A stretch of DNA of 64,000 nt from Girardinichthys multiradiatus (Eukaryota; Chordata; Actinopteri; Cyprinodontiformes; Goodeidae), in NCBI RefSeq assembly GCF_021462225.1, contig NC_061801.1:9792125-9856124 (forward strand), in the 5' to 3' direction. Both the position numbers and the translations under genes were made by a program. Of the stretch, positions 46,116 through 57,206 are shown piece after piece (the stretch's first letter is position 1; the number at the start of each line of letters is the position of its first letter). The notes below the pieces were generated by a model. It had not been told where the DNA came from. It saw nothing but the letters and a program-made list of their open reading frames with translations, and ran no database searches.

Positions 46116-46169
46116 TTTTGTATCCAATTATCTGCAGGTGTAAAGCCCTGCAGATAATTGGATACAAAA
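46116..46169. repeat. Perfect hairpin, 22-bp arms
   Basis: Arms 46116-46137 and 46148-46169 are exact complements (starting TTTTGTATCC) with a 10-base loop GTGTAAAGCC. It lies 8 bases from the previous hairpin. Confidence 0.9.
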
Positions 46170-46789
46170 CTTGTTCTTTTGAGAAAATGTACTACATTTA
46201 AATTGTCTAAGCATGTCCTCTTCTTTACATCCATGGCAGAATGGCAGAATTAAAACAATTCTGCAAAGAAGAGTGGGTCAAAATTGTCCCACAGACAGGG
46301 TTTTTCCACCAAGGAGGTTTCAGTTATTAAACAGGTTGTGCAAGAGTCAGTTCTGAACTGGTTCTGTAAAAGAATCTGTTTACTTTTCCACCACCTAGTC
46401 AAGCCAAAGTCAGTACATCATTATAAACCTCTAGTTCATTTATTTTTTGATCCTCCACAGTTTTATTCAATAATGAAGGATTATAGTGCATAGAAACGAT
46501 TAAACCCAAACAAATAAATGATTTATTCCTGCAAATAAATGCTGTAATACCTCCGCCTTGATGTATTAAAGCTGTTTTAAACAATCAGTGATGCATGTGA
46601 ATGCTTCACAATCAACTGATCTCTCATCTGCATCAACAGCTGGAAAACAGGAGTTAAACACAGCTTTAAGAAAAAGATTTATGATTACCACCTGGTGAGA
46701 TTAAAAGACCAACAGGACTAAAGAACATTGTCAGAAATAACGTTATGGATTTGGCAGAAAATCATCAGCTGTGAGCGGGACATTATGGT
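46170..46789. other. No gene seen
   Basis: Unassigned intronic sequence. Confidence 0.45.
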
Positions 46790-47035
46790 AAATGGACAGA
46801 ACTTATATTGCGCCTTTCCAGTCATACAGACCACTCAAAGCGCTTTACACTAGAGCCACATTCACCCAATCGCACTCACTAACGCTCACACATTCATACG
46901 ATACGCAGATCGGTAGGCAACTTGAGGTTAAGTGCCTTGCCCAGGGGCACATCGACATATGGCAGGAGGAAGCTGGAATCGAACCCACAACCTTCTGATT
47001 GCAAGAGGACTACTCTTCCTACTGAGCCTCGTTAA
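46790..47035 (+). repeat. Teleost dispersed repeat (non-LTR-derived)
   Basis: Includes GGACAGAACTTATATTGCGC, CACTCAAAGCGCTTTACAC, AAGTGCCTTGCCCAGGGGCA and GGAATCGAACCCACAACCTT, a block order I recognise from an abundant fish repeat. The GGAATCGAACCC segment resembles an inverted tRNA B box, but no tRNA fold is present. Confidence 0.65.
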
Positions 47036-50000
47036 CCTACTTAAACTCTGTGAGGGGTCATTTCAATGTACACTGAGATAAGAGAAAGTCAGCTTATGTT
47101 ATTCTGATGCTAATCACATTTTTTTTCTTGTGGGAGATGTTTTTACAATTATTGTGCTTTAAATTTGACCTATCCAAAACAGAATTAATGCTGCTTGCCA
47201 TTTTCACTCGGCCGTTGGGATGTCTGTCTTCCGAAAAGGAAATGTCAACCACAACACCCCTCCAAAGTTAGAATTACGAGTCGGGAAGTTGGCACAACAG
47301 GACCATACTCGATTACCGCATTCAAGATGGCTGCTACTAACATCATTACTATAAAACCTTCTTGCACTGACTGTTTTTAGTAGTTCTGTATTTATTATTT
47401 TAGGTTATGTAACATGTAGTCAGTCGTACACGTACTGCTCTTCAGTGTTTATAAGACATGATGTTACAACGGTGTTTGTGCGCATGAAATACCGCGTAGG
47501 AAAGGGCTTATTGCCATTGTTATTGTTGTAGGACTGCTGTTACAGTTGCTAACAATATGAACCAAAACAAGCTGGAAAGTAGAACGTTATAACTTCCCAG
47601 TTCCGATTTCATGGTTAATACAATGCACCATAAATTCTGGAGGTTTCAACATGCCACTCACAATGTTTTAATTGGCTGTTGCTTCCAATGAGTCTGCCCC
47701 CTAGCTGCTGACAGAGGCGGTTTCCTTGCACTAGCCCAACAGCTTTTAGTGCATCGATTTGTAGAGAGGGCAAATACTTTTGAACAACACTGTATACATG
47801 TAAAAGGTGTGTGTTACTAAGTGCAACCCCACAGATAATACTGGTGGCGTTGACAGTAAAGCTAAGGCTAACCATCCACCAAACTGTCCTTGTGTGTAAA
47901 AACCCTCATCAGTAGCAACAATGTGCATGCCGGCACTGGTAGACTGTAAATCTGTACTCTGACACACAGCTTGTGAAGTCAGAGTGGCAGACGGTGAGCA
48001 CTGTCTGCTGGCTGGGGCAGCTCTTTCTTTCCACAACAAAATGTCATGTCACACCAACGCCGAGCACAAGGAGAGTGTAACCCGACTGGACGCGGTGTAC
48101 CGACAGTGGCTGGATGCTCTGACACGTTCAAGGTGAAACCAAATAAATGATGTAACAAAGTAAACACCCGACTGCTGGTTTTTTATGAAAGTATGGGCTT
48201 CAATGTCATGTGATTCTGCTTTGTGTTTGTACAGCCATTTATTATGAGCTGAGAACCCAACTGGGGAGGGATGGCATACTGACACAGACCCGCAAAAGCA
48301 TGAAACACTGGGCAATTAAAAGATGGACGCATTTTCTAATTAAAAGGCAAGCAAAATACAAAACTTTAGAGACTGGAGAAATATAGCACATTTAGGCAGG
48401 ATGAATTTCTTTTCAGACATGGATAATTTTGCTAAATATTTTGAAGAAACACCATGTTGGTGAAACTGTTTATATATGAAATATGTGTATGTCTTTAGAA
48501 TCAATGCCATTTATGTGGTGTTATTAATATGGTAGTTTCTACTACTGTCATTAATGCATCACGCTTTACGTTTGTTATTAATCACAGCATCACACCACAG
48601 ATGTTGTGGTGTGGTCTGGGACAACAAATGGTCTGGATTTTTGTGGTCTGAATGGAAAGGTGTTAGCCGACAGCACAACAAATACCTTTAGTAGCATTCA
48701 AAATCATTGATTTAGAAGCCAGTCAAACACAAAGACACCGCTGTTGTATTTTGTGGGTGTACATGCTGCATGTGTCCTCACAGCAGCATCCTTCTGTTAC
48801 CAAGGGACAAACATTAGTTGAAGAAAGTAGTGGTGTTGCCATTTGTAGGAGGTCAGCTCTAAGGAGCTCTACTGCCCCCCCTGAGTCTTCAAACACACCA
48901 CATACACCATGTGTTCTCACTTAGCCGGCCAAGGGAGTCCCCTCAGCCGTTGGACATTCAGCCGTTCTTCCACAACAAGCCATCCAACCACTCTCCGCAC
49001 ATCATCGAAGGCCAACCTTATCTCCATCGTAAGCCAAAAAACACCCTCCTTGGTAGAACATGGAGCAAAAAAAAACACCACCAACCACCGGACACGTGTG
49101 CAGCAATTCTCAAACTTTTAACTATTTAAATTCGAGAGCTTTTTAAGGATTACTGATTAATAAAATGATTTTATAAAATGATTTTTTTTCCATGTTACTG
49201 GTTTTTAATGGTAGCTGTGAGACCGTGTAATTTTAGGGCCTAAACAAACTTGTGGTAGCCGCAACTGCAAACCACTTTTGAACTTTCTGGCGACCATTAT
49301 CATACTTTTCTTGGGTCAGTTGGACGACAGTGTTGCACTCATTGGTATGCAGTTCTCTCTCCAACCCCATAGCTGGCAAAAATGTGCTCATTTGTCAAAT
49401 GTCTATTCAAAAGGGATGAAGAAGAGAAAAATATTGAGTGATTTCTAACCAATGCAATGATTTTAGTACTACACCAGCTGGGGTTATTGATAAGTCCAGT
49501 ATAGATTTACAGATTGTCCTTTTTTTTCTTACTAGAGTAGAAAGGAGCTTTGATGTGCTCATTCATTCTGGTAGCCTTCCATAAATTCGTTCAGTACATT
49601 AGACACGTTATAATCTTTCAAACTCTTAACTGTGAGTTTTTTGAATAAAAGAGCCACAAGAAGTTTGTCACATGAATTACATAGCTCCAGCTTTATGCAT
49701 GGTGGGATGATAAGCTAGTAATTCTTCTAATATCAAGAAGGTACTGTCTGGATGCAGAACCGTCACATCAGATGGGGACATAAAGCTTTGAGCCATGGTT
49801 TTCCTGCTGCAGTCCAGCTTTACAGGAAACTTTTTTCATAGTGATTTATGAGGCTAACAACTGATCTCCCTCCATCCCTCCCTTGGTCACCTTTGCCGCT
49901 GGGCCTTCTCTCTGCAGCTCGGGACTCGCCGGATTGCTGACTGATGATGCCCTCAGGTTCTTCACGAGAAACACACATCACCATCTCCAGCTGTTGTCAG

Positions 50001-50499
50001 CAGCTACTATCTTTGAGTTTGATGTGCCTTTCTAACTGCATTCCTGTCCCTCTCCTGTCACCTGGGCTCTGAAAGGCAACAAATCAAGCTGCTAATGTTG
50101 TAGCAATCAAAGGCCGCTGTGAATGAAAAATGCTGCTTCTAAGAGATAAAAGGTTCCTTATCTCTTAAACAAACAATATTGAAGGCCGAGCTGTGAGGCA
50201 ACATTATTCTTTATCATCTGTTATAAAGCATCAATTAGAAGTGTACAATATACTCATAACATTCCCGCAAGAACAGTTTCCATCTTGGTTACTGCCACTT
50301 TAAATATCAGTTTGCAGCAGTATCCGTGCAGCTTGGACTTACACATTTTGTCAGTTTAAAAAGACAATCTTTCAAATATTTAATTGGGTTTTTCTGCGAA
50401 AGGCCAGCACAAAGTGGTGTATGATGGTAGGTGTATGGAAAGCACAAATGGTTTCTGACATTTTTTATAAATAAAAATTTAAAAGGTGTAACATGCATT
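47036..50499. other. No gene supported
   Basis: About 3.4 kb of intron. Small items: a decayed Tc1 terminus near 47770-47795 and a 31-codon frame at 48041-48136 followed by AATAAA. Nothing else recognised. Confidence 0.45.
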
Positions 50500-50730
50500 T
50501 GTATTGAGGTAGAACCACCTTTCACTGAAATTACAGCTTTTGGAGTCTGTCAAGAAGCTTTGAAGAGCTACAGACTGAAGGTTTTACCTATCCTTCATTG
50601 CAAAATAACTCCAGCTTGGTCAGATTAGATGGAGAGCATCTGTGAACATAAATTTTCTAGCCTTGCCACTTTGACTAGGCCATTCTAACACATGGATGTG
50701 TAAATCATGCCATTGTAGCTCTCACTCTAA
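50500..50730 (-). mobile_element. Tc1-type remnant (C-terminal)
   Basis: Minus-strand block: ACCACCTTTCACTGAAATTA (transposase C-terminal PKGGxxx end) through TTTGACTAGGCCATTCTAAC (the WPSQS/PDLNPIEN region), as at 4610-4830 in the better preserved element. Heavily mutated. Confidence 0.65.
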
Positions 50731-50765
50731 TTTTAGAGCAATTAACCTTTTACTTTTCTTTAACA

Positions 50766-51195
50766 TAGAGAGTAATCCTGGATCAGTGCTTCTGTGTTCT
50801 TATTGTGTCTCCTAACTGTTCTCTAAAACTCCAGTCGGTCGTGGCAGATGGCCGCTCACACTGAGTCTGGTTCTGCTGGAGGTTTGTTCTTGTTAAAGGG
50901 GAGTTTTCCTTTCCACTGTCACTACATGCATGCTCAGTATGAGGGATTGCTGCAAAGTCAACGACTTTATGCAATCTATTTGATTTCTTTTGATAGAAAA
51001 CTTTTGAATCAATTTGAATTAATAGACTAAACTTGACAGCGTTGTTTGATAACTAGTATAAGTTGGAAAGTATGTACTTGACTTGGAATCTGTATGTATG
51101 ATTGGATTGAAGTGGCATTTCGTTGTAAAGTGCCCTTAGAAGACATGTGTTGTGAATTTGAACTATGTAAATAAATTGAATTGAGTTGAACTGAA
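50766..51195 (+). repeat. Dispersed repeat, copy 1 (non-LTR-type tail)
   Basis: Shares with 52370-52845 the blocks CCTGGATCAGTGCTTCT, CAGTCGGTCGTGGCAGATGG, CATGCATGCTCAGTATGAGG and GACATGTGTTGTGAATTTG, ending in an AAATTGAATTGAGTTGAA tail. Tail type and fixed 3' end indicate a SINE or LINE-derived 3' sequence. This copy lacks about 60 bases in the middle relative to copy 2. Confidence 0.8.
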
Positions 51196-52369
51196 TGTTT
51201 AGGGTGTTTGTGGACCAGATTTATTTAGGGGTACCAAAGTGAAGGGCTGCTCTACACTCTGGTCTCTCACATAAAACCTCAAGACAATACATTAATGTTT
51301 GTAGTTGTAATGTGACAAAATGTGAATTTCTAATACTTTAGAAAGGGACTGTATGTGATATATACTACCAGTTAAAAGTTTGGACACACTCACATTCAAC
51401 TAAAATCAGAAACCTTTAAATGGGAGTGTACATAAACCTAATCGATTAAATAACAGTCTAATGACGCACCAAGAGCACAAAGAAATAATATATATATATA
51501 ATACGGATGTGTGCTATATACTGTTTTAAGTAGGCATGGGTTTGGATAGACATTGCTTTCTGAATGCCTCTCTAGTTTTTGCCTGTAATAACTGCTGGTC
51601 ATGTAACGAAACACAAATCTAGACAAAAGGAACATGTTAGAATTTAGCAGATAGAAAATGGCCACTGCTGAAGTGGTGAAAATGTTGGTAAACAGATGCC
51701 AGGCAAATAGGAGAGAGAAAGAGAGAATAAGCACCAACTGATTTCATGCAGACTCAGTGATAACGAGGAACATGCATTCTGTTAACATAGAATCTAAGGA
51801 AAAAGAAAAACATAAATGGCATATGCAATATATAACACACGTTAAGTTTATTTTTTAAAGTTACATTATACTGCCAGAAGTATTGGGTCACACCACCAAA
51901 TGAATGAATTCTGGTGTTCCAATCACTTCCAAGGCTAGAGGTGTATAAAGTTTGGTGTGGAGAAACTGGACTGTCCTGCTCAGAGATTTCGATCAATAGT
52001 CAATTGACTGGTGTGGTACTGATACGTTAAATGAATCTCCCTTCCTGGACTTTTCAAGACAAGTTGTCAACACAAATCAAATTGCTGTTACTAGTTTAGA
52101 AATGTTGTTTTACACAACTGTCTGTGTTTCTGACTAGCTCTCCACACCTGTCCAACAGCCTACAAACAGGAGTTACACAAACCGTTTCAAGCAAGCCCTG
52201 TCTTTTAGTGTTTAACCCTTTCTCTCTCCTAGACATGGCGATTGACTGAGCTTTTACTGTAACAAACTATGTGCTCTCTTTCAGACTCTAACCTTGAAAA
52301 CTGGCTCAGAGTTTCTGTTCTTTCTTTCTAGGTGAAACGACAAAAGGAGCTACATCCATTAACATTTAC
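51196..52369. other. No gene seen; two Tc1/mariner-type termini
   Basis: Two isolated terminal-like sequences are visible: ACCAGTTAAAAGTTTGGACA at 51368 and TATACTGCCAGAAGTATTGG at 51869. No internal sequence or matching opposite end was found. An (AT) run lies at 51488-51501. Confidence 0.5.
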
Positions 52370-52845
52370 TTTTCCTTCCCATAGAAAGTACTCCTGGATC
52401 AGTGCTTCTTTGTTCTTTTTGTGTCTCTGCTGTGTTCTGTCTAACCCCCAGTCGGTCGTGGCAGATGGCCGCTCACACTGAGCCTGGTTCTGGTTCTGCT
52501 GGAGGTTTCTTCCTGTTAAAAGGGAGTTTTTCCTCACCACTGTCGCTACATGCATGCTCAGTATGAGGGATTGCTGCAAAGTCAACGCCAGTGACTGTCC
52601 ACTGTCTCTACATGCTCATCCAGGAGGAGTGAATGCTGCAAGTCACTGACTGGATGCAATCTGCTGGGTTTCCTTAGATAGAAAAACTTTTTATCCAATT
52701 TGAATAAATAACTGAATCTGACTGCACTGTTCAATGGTTAGGATTAATTGGAATGTATGTCCCTGACTGTTGTGAAGTGCCTTGAGACAACATGTGTTGT
52801 GAATTGGCGCTATATAAATAAAACTGAATTGAATTGAAGATTTAT
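52370..52845 (+). repeat. Dispersed repeat, copy 2 (non-LTR-type tail)
   Basis: Less decayed copy of the 50766 repeat, with GTGTTGTGAATTGGCGCTAT followed by AAATAAAACTGAATTGAATT tail at 52815-52842. Confidence 0.8.
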
Positions 52846-53892
52846 AAATGCCTATAAAAGGGGATTTTAAGATACAAACACTTCATAGAAATTCAGCTTA
52901 AAACAGCACTATGCAGGCAGAACTATGTGGGGATCTAACCAATATTCACCGAGGATCCAACAGTAATAAAGCAAGAAGCAGGAAGAACAAAAAAAAAACA
53001 AAAAACAAAGCACATGTCTTGGTTTAGCACTGGAACTGGTTTGGTGGAAACAACCTTTAGAGACTCTTCTTCAACACCTCTCCACATTTGTGGCTTTAAT
53101 AACTTTTTCTAAAAGGCATCATATTTATTTCATTGGAAGCTTTAAGAGTACCAAAAAGCCTAAACCTCGGCTTAAATGCCCCCTAACTTTAATAATCAAA
53201 GAATAAAAGGATGACTTTAACGCTGAGTCCTCTGTAATGTGAACGACATCTCAGGATGTGGGTGAATTATTAAGCATTGGCCAGGTATGATAACCTAGAG
53301 TTCAACTACCACAGGTTCACACAAAAACCATTTGCTATACATTTAGTATTTATTCTGAGGTAAACAAGCTTATTGTACTTTTTGCTGTTAGGCATTTTTT
53401 TTATAGTAAAAAGTACAACAATCTGATATTAACTGGTTAACTAGCCGAGCTCCCTGCTTGGATAGAGAATGCTGCTTAAAGTAAATGACCCACGGAGGAT
53501 TTATTTTTCAATAATTGAACAGCAGGTTAAAAAAAAAATATTGTAAAAAAATTTTTGAATTTTGTATTTTGTTCAAAATTCAAAAGATTTTTGAATTTTC
53601 AACAAAATACAAAGTTTTTAAATAGCATGCTAGAAAATACACTATTGTTTCCCGCATAGTGAACCTCAGGGTCAGCTGGTGTCAGAGGGAGTCGTAAGGG
53701 CAGATGGTAAATAGAAATGGCCACTTTAACCAGGGCTGCCATAAAGATCCGTTTCAGTAAACACCTATCCTGTGACCTTTAGCAGATTTTGAAGTGGATT
53801 CTGAAGCATTTTCATCCAGCCAGATAGACATTTTACTTGCTGAATATAGCTTAGACAGAAAAAGTTTTCTTGCTGCAAGCAATTCAGCCTTA
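52846..53892. other. No gene seen; one hairpin
   Basis: Unassigned, with a near-perfect inverted repeat at 53561-53613 (25-base arms, one mismatch, 3-base loop). Confidence 0.5.
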
Positions 53893-53894
53893 TA

Positions 53895-55462
53895 CTGGTC
53901 CTTCTCAAAATATTAGCATATTGTGATAAAGTTCATTATTTTCCATAATGTCATGATGAAAATTTAACATTCATATATTTTAGATTCATTGCACACTAAC
54001 TGAAATATTTCAGGTCTTTTATTGTCTTAATACGGATGATTTTGGCATACAGCTCATGAAAACCCAAAATTCCTATCTCACAAAATTAGCATATCATTAA
54101 AAGGGTCTCTAAACCAGCTATGAACCTAATCATCTGAATCAACGAGTTAACTCTAAACACCTGCAAAAGATTCCTGGGGCCTTTAAAACTCCCAGCCTGG
54201 TTCATCACTCAAAACCCCAATCATGGGTAAGACTGCCGACCTGACTGCTGTCCAGAAGGCCACTATTGACACCCTCAAGCAAGAGGGTAAGACACAGAAA
54301 GACATTTCTGAACGAATAGGCTGTTCCCAGAGTGCTGTATCAAGGCACCTCAGTGGGAAGTCTGTGGGAAGGAAAAAGTGTGGCAGAAAACGCTGCACAA
54401 CGAGAAGAGGTGACCGGACCCTGAGGAAGATTGTGGAGAAGGGCCGATTCCAGACCTTGGGGGACCTGCGGAAGCAGTGGACTGAGTCTGGAGTAGAAAC
54501 ATCCAGAGCCACCGTGCACAGGTGTGTGCAGGAAATGGGCTACAGGTGCCGCATTCCCCAGACCTGGGCTACAGAGAAGCAGCACTGGACTGTTGCTCAG
54601 TGGTCCAAAGTACTTTTTTCGGATGAAAGCAAATTCTGCATGTCATTCAGAAATCAAGGTGCCAGAGTCTGGAGGAAGACTGGGGAGAAGGAAATGCCAA
54701 AATGCCAGAAGTCCAGTGTCAAGTACCCACAGTCGGTGATGGTCCGGGGTGCCGTGTCAGCTGCTGGTGTTGGTCCACTGTGTTTTATCAAGGGCAGGGT
54801 CAATGCAGCTAGCTATCAGGAGATTTTGGAGCACTTCATGCTTCCATCTGCTGAAAAGCTTTATGGAGATGAAGATTTCCTTTTTCAGCACGACCTGGCA
54901 CCTGCTCACAGTGCCAAAACCACTGGTAAATGGTTTACTGACCATGGTATCACTGTGCTCAATTGGCCTGCCAACTCTCCTGACCTGAACCCCATAGAGA
55001 ATCTGTGGGATATTGTGAAGAGAACGTTGAGAGACTCAAGACCCAATACTCTGGATGAGCTAAAGGCCGCTATCGAAGCATCCTGGGCCTCCATAAGACC
55101 TCAGCAGTGCCACAGGCTGATTGCCTCCATGCCATGCCGCATTGAAGCAGTCATTTCTGCAAAAGGATTCCCGACCAAGTATTGAGTGCATAACTGTACA
55201 TGATTATTTGAAGGTTGACGTTTTTTGTATTAAAAACACTTTTCTTTTATTGGTCGGATGAAATATGCTAATTTTGTGAGATAGGAATTTTGGGTTTTCA
55301 TGAGCTGTATGCCAAAATAATCCGTATTAAGACAATAAAAGACCTGAAATATTTCAGTTAGTGTGCAATGAATCTAAAATATATGAATGTTACATTTTCA
55401 TCATTACATTATGGAAAATAATGAACTTTATCACAATATGCTAATATTTTGAGAAGGACCTG
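53895..55462 (+). mobile_element. Tc1 family A, array copy 1
   Basis: A 1568-bp element between TA dinucleotides (53893-53894, 55463-55464) with inverted repeats of about 210 bp at both ends (CTGGTCCTTCTC left, CAGGTCCTTCTC when the right end is read on minus). It carries an intact transposase frame. With the following 88-bp spacer it forms the first unit of a 1656-bp tandem duplication. Confidence 0.95.
54223..55185 (+). CDS. Tc1 family A transposase, intact frame, copy 1
   Basis: The 320-residue transposase has an N-terminal helix-turn-helix (GKTQKDISERIGCSQSAVSR, residues 22-41), a basic hinge (VGRKKCGRKR, 48-57), a second DNA-binding segment to about 110, and a DDE domain: D134 in LFSDESKF, D224 in FQHDLAPAH, E259 in NPIENLW, spacing DD34E. 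All three metal ligands are present. It would cut the element at its ends and insert at TA. Compared with copy 3 in the array it lacks 14 codons between IPQ (113) and TWATEK, at the junction of DNA-binding and catalytic regions; whether activity survives is unknown. Start at MGKTADLT is the first ATG after the promoter-like region. Located in a cwc27 intron, antisense to that gene. Confidence 0.95.
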   Translation: MGKTADLTAVQKATIDTLKQEGKTQKDISERIGCSQSAVSRHLSGKSVGRKKCGRKRCTTRRGDRTLRKIVEKGRFQTLGDLRKQWTESGVETSRATVHRCVQEMGYRCRIPQTWATEKQHWTVAQWSKVLFSDESKFCMSFRNQGARVWRKTGEKEMPKCQKSSVKYPQSVMVRGAVSAAGVGPLCFIKGRVNAASYQEILEHFMLPSAEKLYGDEDFLFQHDLAPAHSAKTTGKWFTDHGITVLNWPANSPDLNPIENLWDIVKRTLRDSRPNTLDELKAAIEASWASIRPQQCHRLIASMPCRIEAVISAKGFPTKY

Positions 55463-55550
55463 TATATCTTTGAGCTATATTATGACTTTGATGATCCATG
55501 ATTGCTGTATTCTGGTAATGCTGCTGTGTTACAGGTCCGGGTTGGATATA
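55463..55550. repeat. 88-bp spacer of tandem array, copy 1
   Basis: Non-element sequence (begins TATATCTTTGAGC, ends GGTTGGATA) repeated exactly at 57119-57206. Its duplication shows that the unit copied was element plus flank, not just a transposition. Confidence 0.9.
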
Positions 55551-57118
55551 CAGGTCCTTCTCAAAATATTAGCATATTGTGATAAAGATCATTATTTTCC
55601 ATAATGTCATGATGAAAATTTAACATTCATATATTTTAGATTCATTGCACACTAACTGAAATATTTCAGGTCTTTTATTGTCTTAATACGGATGATTTTG
55701 GCATACAGCTCATGAAAACCCAAAATTCCTATCTCACAAAATTAGCATATCATTAAAAGGGTCTCTAAACCAGCTATGAACCTAATCATCTGAATCAACG
55801 AGTTAACTCTAAACACCTGCAAAAGATTCCTGGGGCCTTTAAAACTCCCAGCCTGGTTCATCACTCAAAACCCCAATCATGGGTAAGACTGCCGACCTGA
55901 CTGCTGTCCAGAAGGCCACTATTGACACCCTCAAGCAAGAGGGTAAGACACAGAAAGACATTTCTGAACGAATAGGCTGTTCCCAGAGTGCTGTATCAAG
56001 GCACCTCAGTGGGAAGTCTGTGGGAAGGAAAAAGTGTGGCAGAAAACGCTGCACAACGAGAAGAGGTGACCGGACCCTGAGGAAGATTGTGGAGAAGGGC
56101 CGATTCCAGACCTTGGGGGACCTGCGGAAGCAGTGGACTGAGTCTGGAGTAGAAACATCCAGAGCCACCGTGCACAGGTGTGTGCAGGAAATGGGCTACA
56201 GGTGCCGCATTCCCCAGACCTGGGCTACAGAGAAGCAGCACTGGACTGTTGCTCAGTGGTCCAAAGTACTTTTTTCGGATGAAAGCAAATTCTGCATGTC
56301 ATTCAGAAATCAAGGTGCCAGAGTCTGGAGGAAGACTGGGGAGAAGGAAATGCCAAAATGCCAGAAGTCCAGTGTCAAGTACCCACAGTCGGTGATGGTC
56401 CGGGGTGCCGTGTCAGCTGCTGGTGTTGGTCCACTGTGTTTTATCAAGGGCAGGGTCAATGCAGCTAGCTATCAGGAGATTTTGGAGCACTTCATGCTTC
56501 CATCTGCTGAAAAGCTTTATGGAGATGAAGATTTCCTTTTTCAGCACGACCTGGCACCTGCTCACAGTGCCAAAACCACTGGTAAATGGTTTACTGACCA
56601 TGGTATCACTGTGCTCAATTGGCCTGCCAACTCTCCTGACCTGAACCCCATAGAGAATCTGTGGGATATTGTGAAGAGAACGTTGAGAGACTCAAGACCC
56701 AATACTCTGGATGAGCTAAAGGCCGCTATCGAAGCATCCTGGGCCTCCATAAGACCTCAGCAGTGCCACAGGCTGATTGCCTCCATGCCATGCCGCATTG
56801 AAGCAGTCATTTCTGCAAAAGGATTCCCGACCAAGTATTGAGTGCATAACTGTACATGATTATTTGAAGGTTGACGTTTTTTGTATTAAAAACACTTTTC
56901 TTTTATTGGTCGGATGAAATATGCTAATTTTGTGAGATAGGAATTTTGGGTTTTCATGAGCTGTATGCCAAAATAATCCGTATTAAGACAATAAAAGACC
57001 TGAAATATTTCAGTTAGTGTGCAATGAATCTAAAATATATGAATGTTACATTTTCATCATTACATTATGGAAAATAATGAACTTTATCACAATATGCTAA
57101 TATTTTGAGAAGGACCTG
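55551..57118 (+). mobile_element. Tc1 family A, array copy 2
   Basis: Same length (1568 bp) and, as far as I can compare, identical to copy 1 apart from two bases in the left inverted repeat (55552 A instead of T, 55588 A instead of T), where it matches the left end of copy 3 instead. Confidence 0.95.
55879..56841 (+). CDS. Tc1 family A transposase, intact frame, copy 2
   Basis: Protein identical to that at 54223-55185 (320 residues; D134, D224, E259 present; same 14-codon gap after residue 113). The identity of frames on all six phases between the two copies indicates near-zero nucleotide divergence, hence a very recent duplication, gene conversion, or an assembly duplication. Two intact copies in one intron could supply transposase in trans to the deleted relative at 40343-41129. 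Confidence 0.95.
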   Translation: MGKTADLTAVQKATIDTLKQEGKTQKDISERIGCSQSAVSRHLSGKSVGRKKCGRKRCTTRRGDRTLRKIVEKGRFQTLGDLRKQWTESGVETSRATVHRCVQEMGYRCRIPQTWATEKQHWTVAQWSKVLFSDESKFCMSFRNQGARVWRKTGEKEMPKCQKSSVKYPQSVMVRGAVSAAGVGPLCFIKGRVNAASYQEILEHFMLPSAEKLYGDEDFLFQHDLAPAHSAKTTGKWFTDHGITVLNWPANSPDLNPIENLWDIVKRTLRDSRPNTLDELKAAIEASWASIRPQQCHRLIASMPCRIEAVISAKGFPTKY

Positions 57119-57206
57119 TATATCTTTGAGCTATATTATGACTTTGATGATCCATGATTGCTGTATTCTGGTAATGCTGCTGTGTTACAGGTCCGGGTTG
57201 GATATA
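57119..57206. repeat. 88-bp spacer of tandem array, copy 2
   Basis: Exact repeat of 55463-55550; separates direct copy 2 from inverted copy 3. Confidence 0.9.

Noticed and set aside
46955..47030. tRNA-like GGAATCGAACCC segment
   Set aside because: Part of a known-type dispersed repeat; no cloverleaf or A box partner.
54183..54512. Antisense frames over the Tc1 transposases (also 55839-56168, 58199-58528)
   Set aside because: Exact shadows of the transposase reading frame, repeated in each copy.
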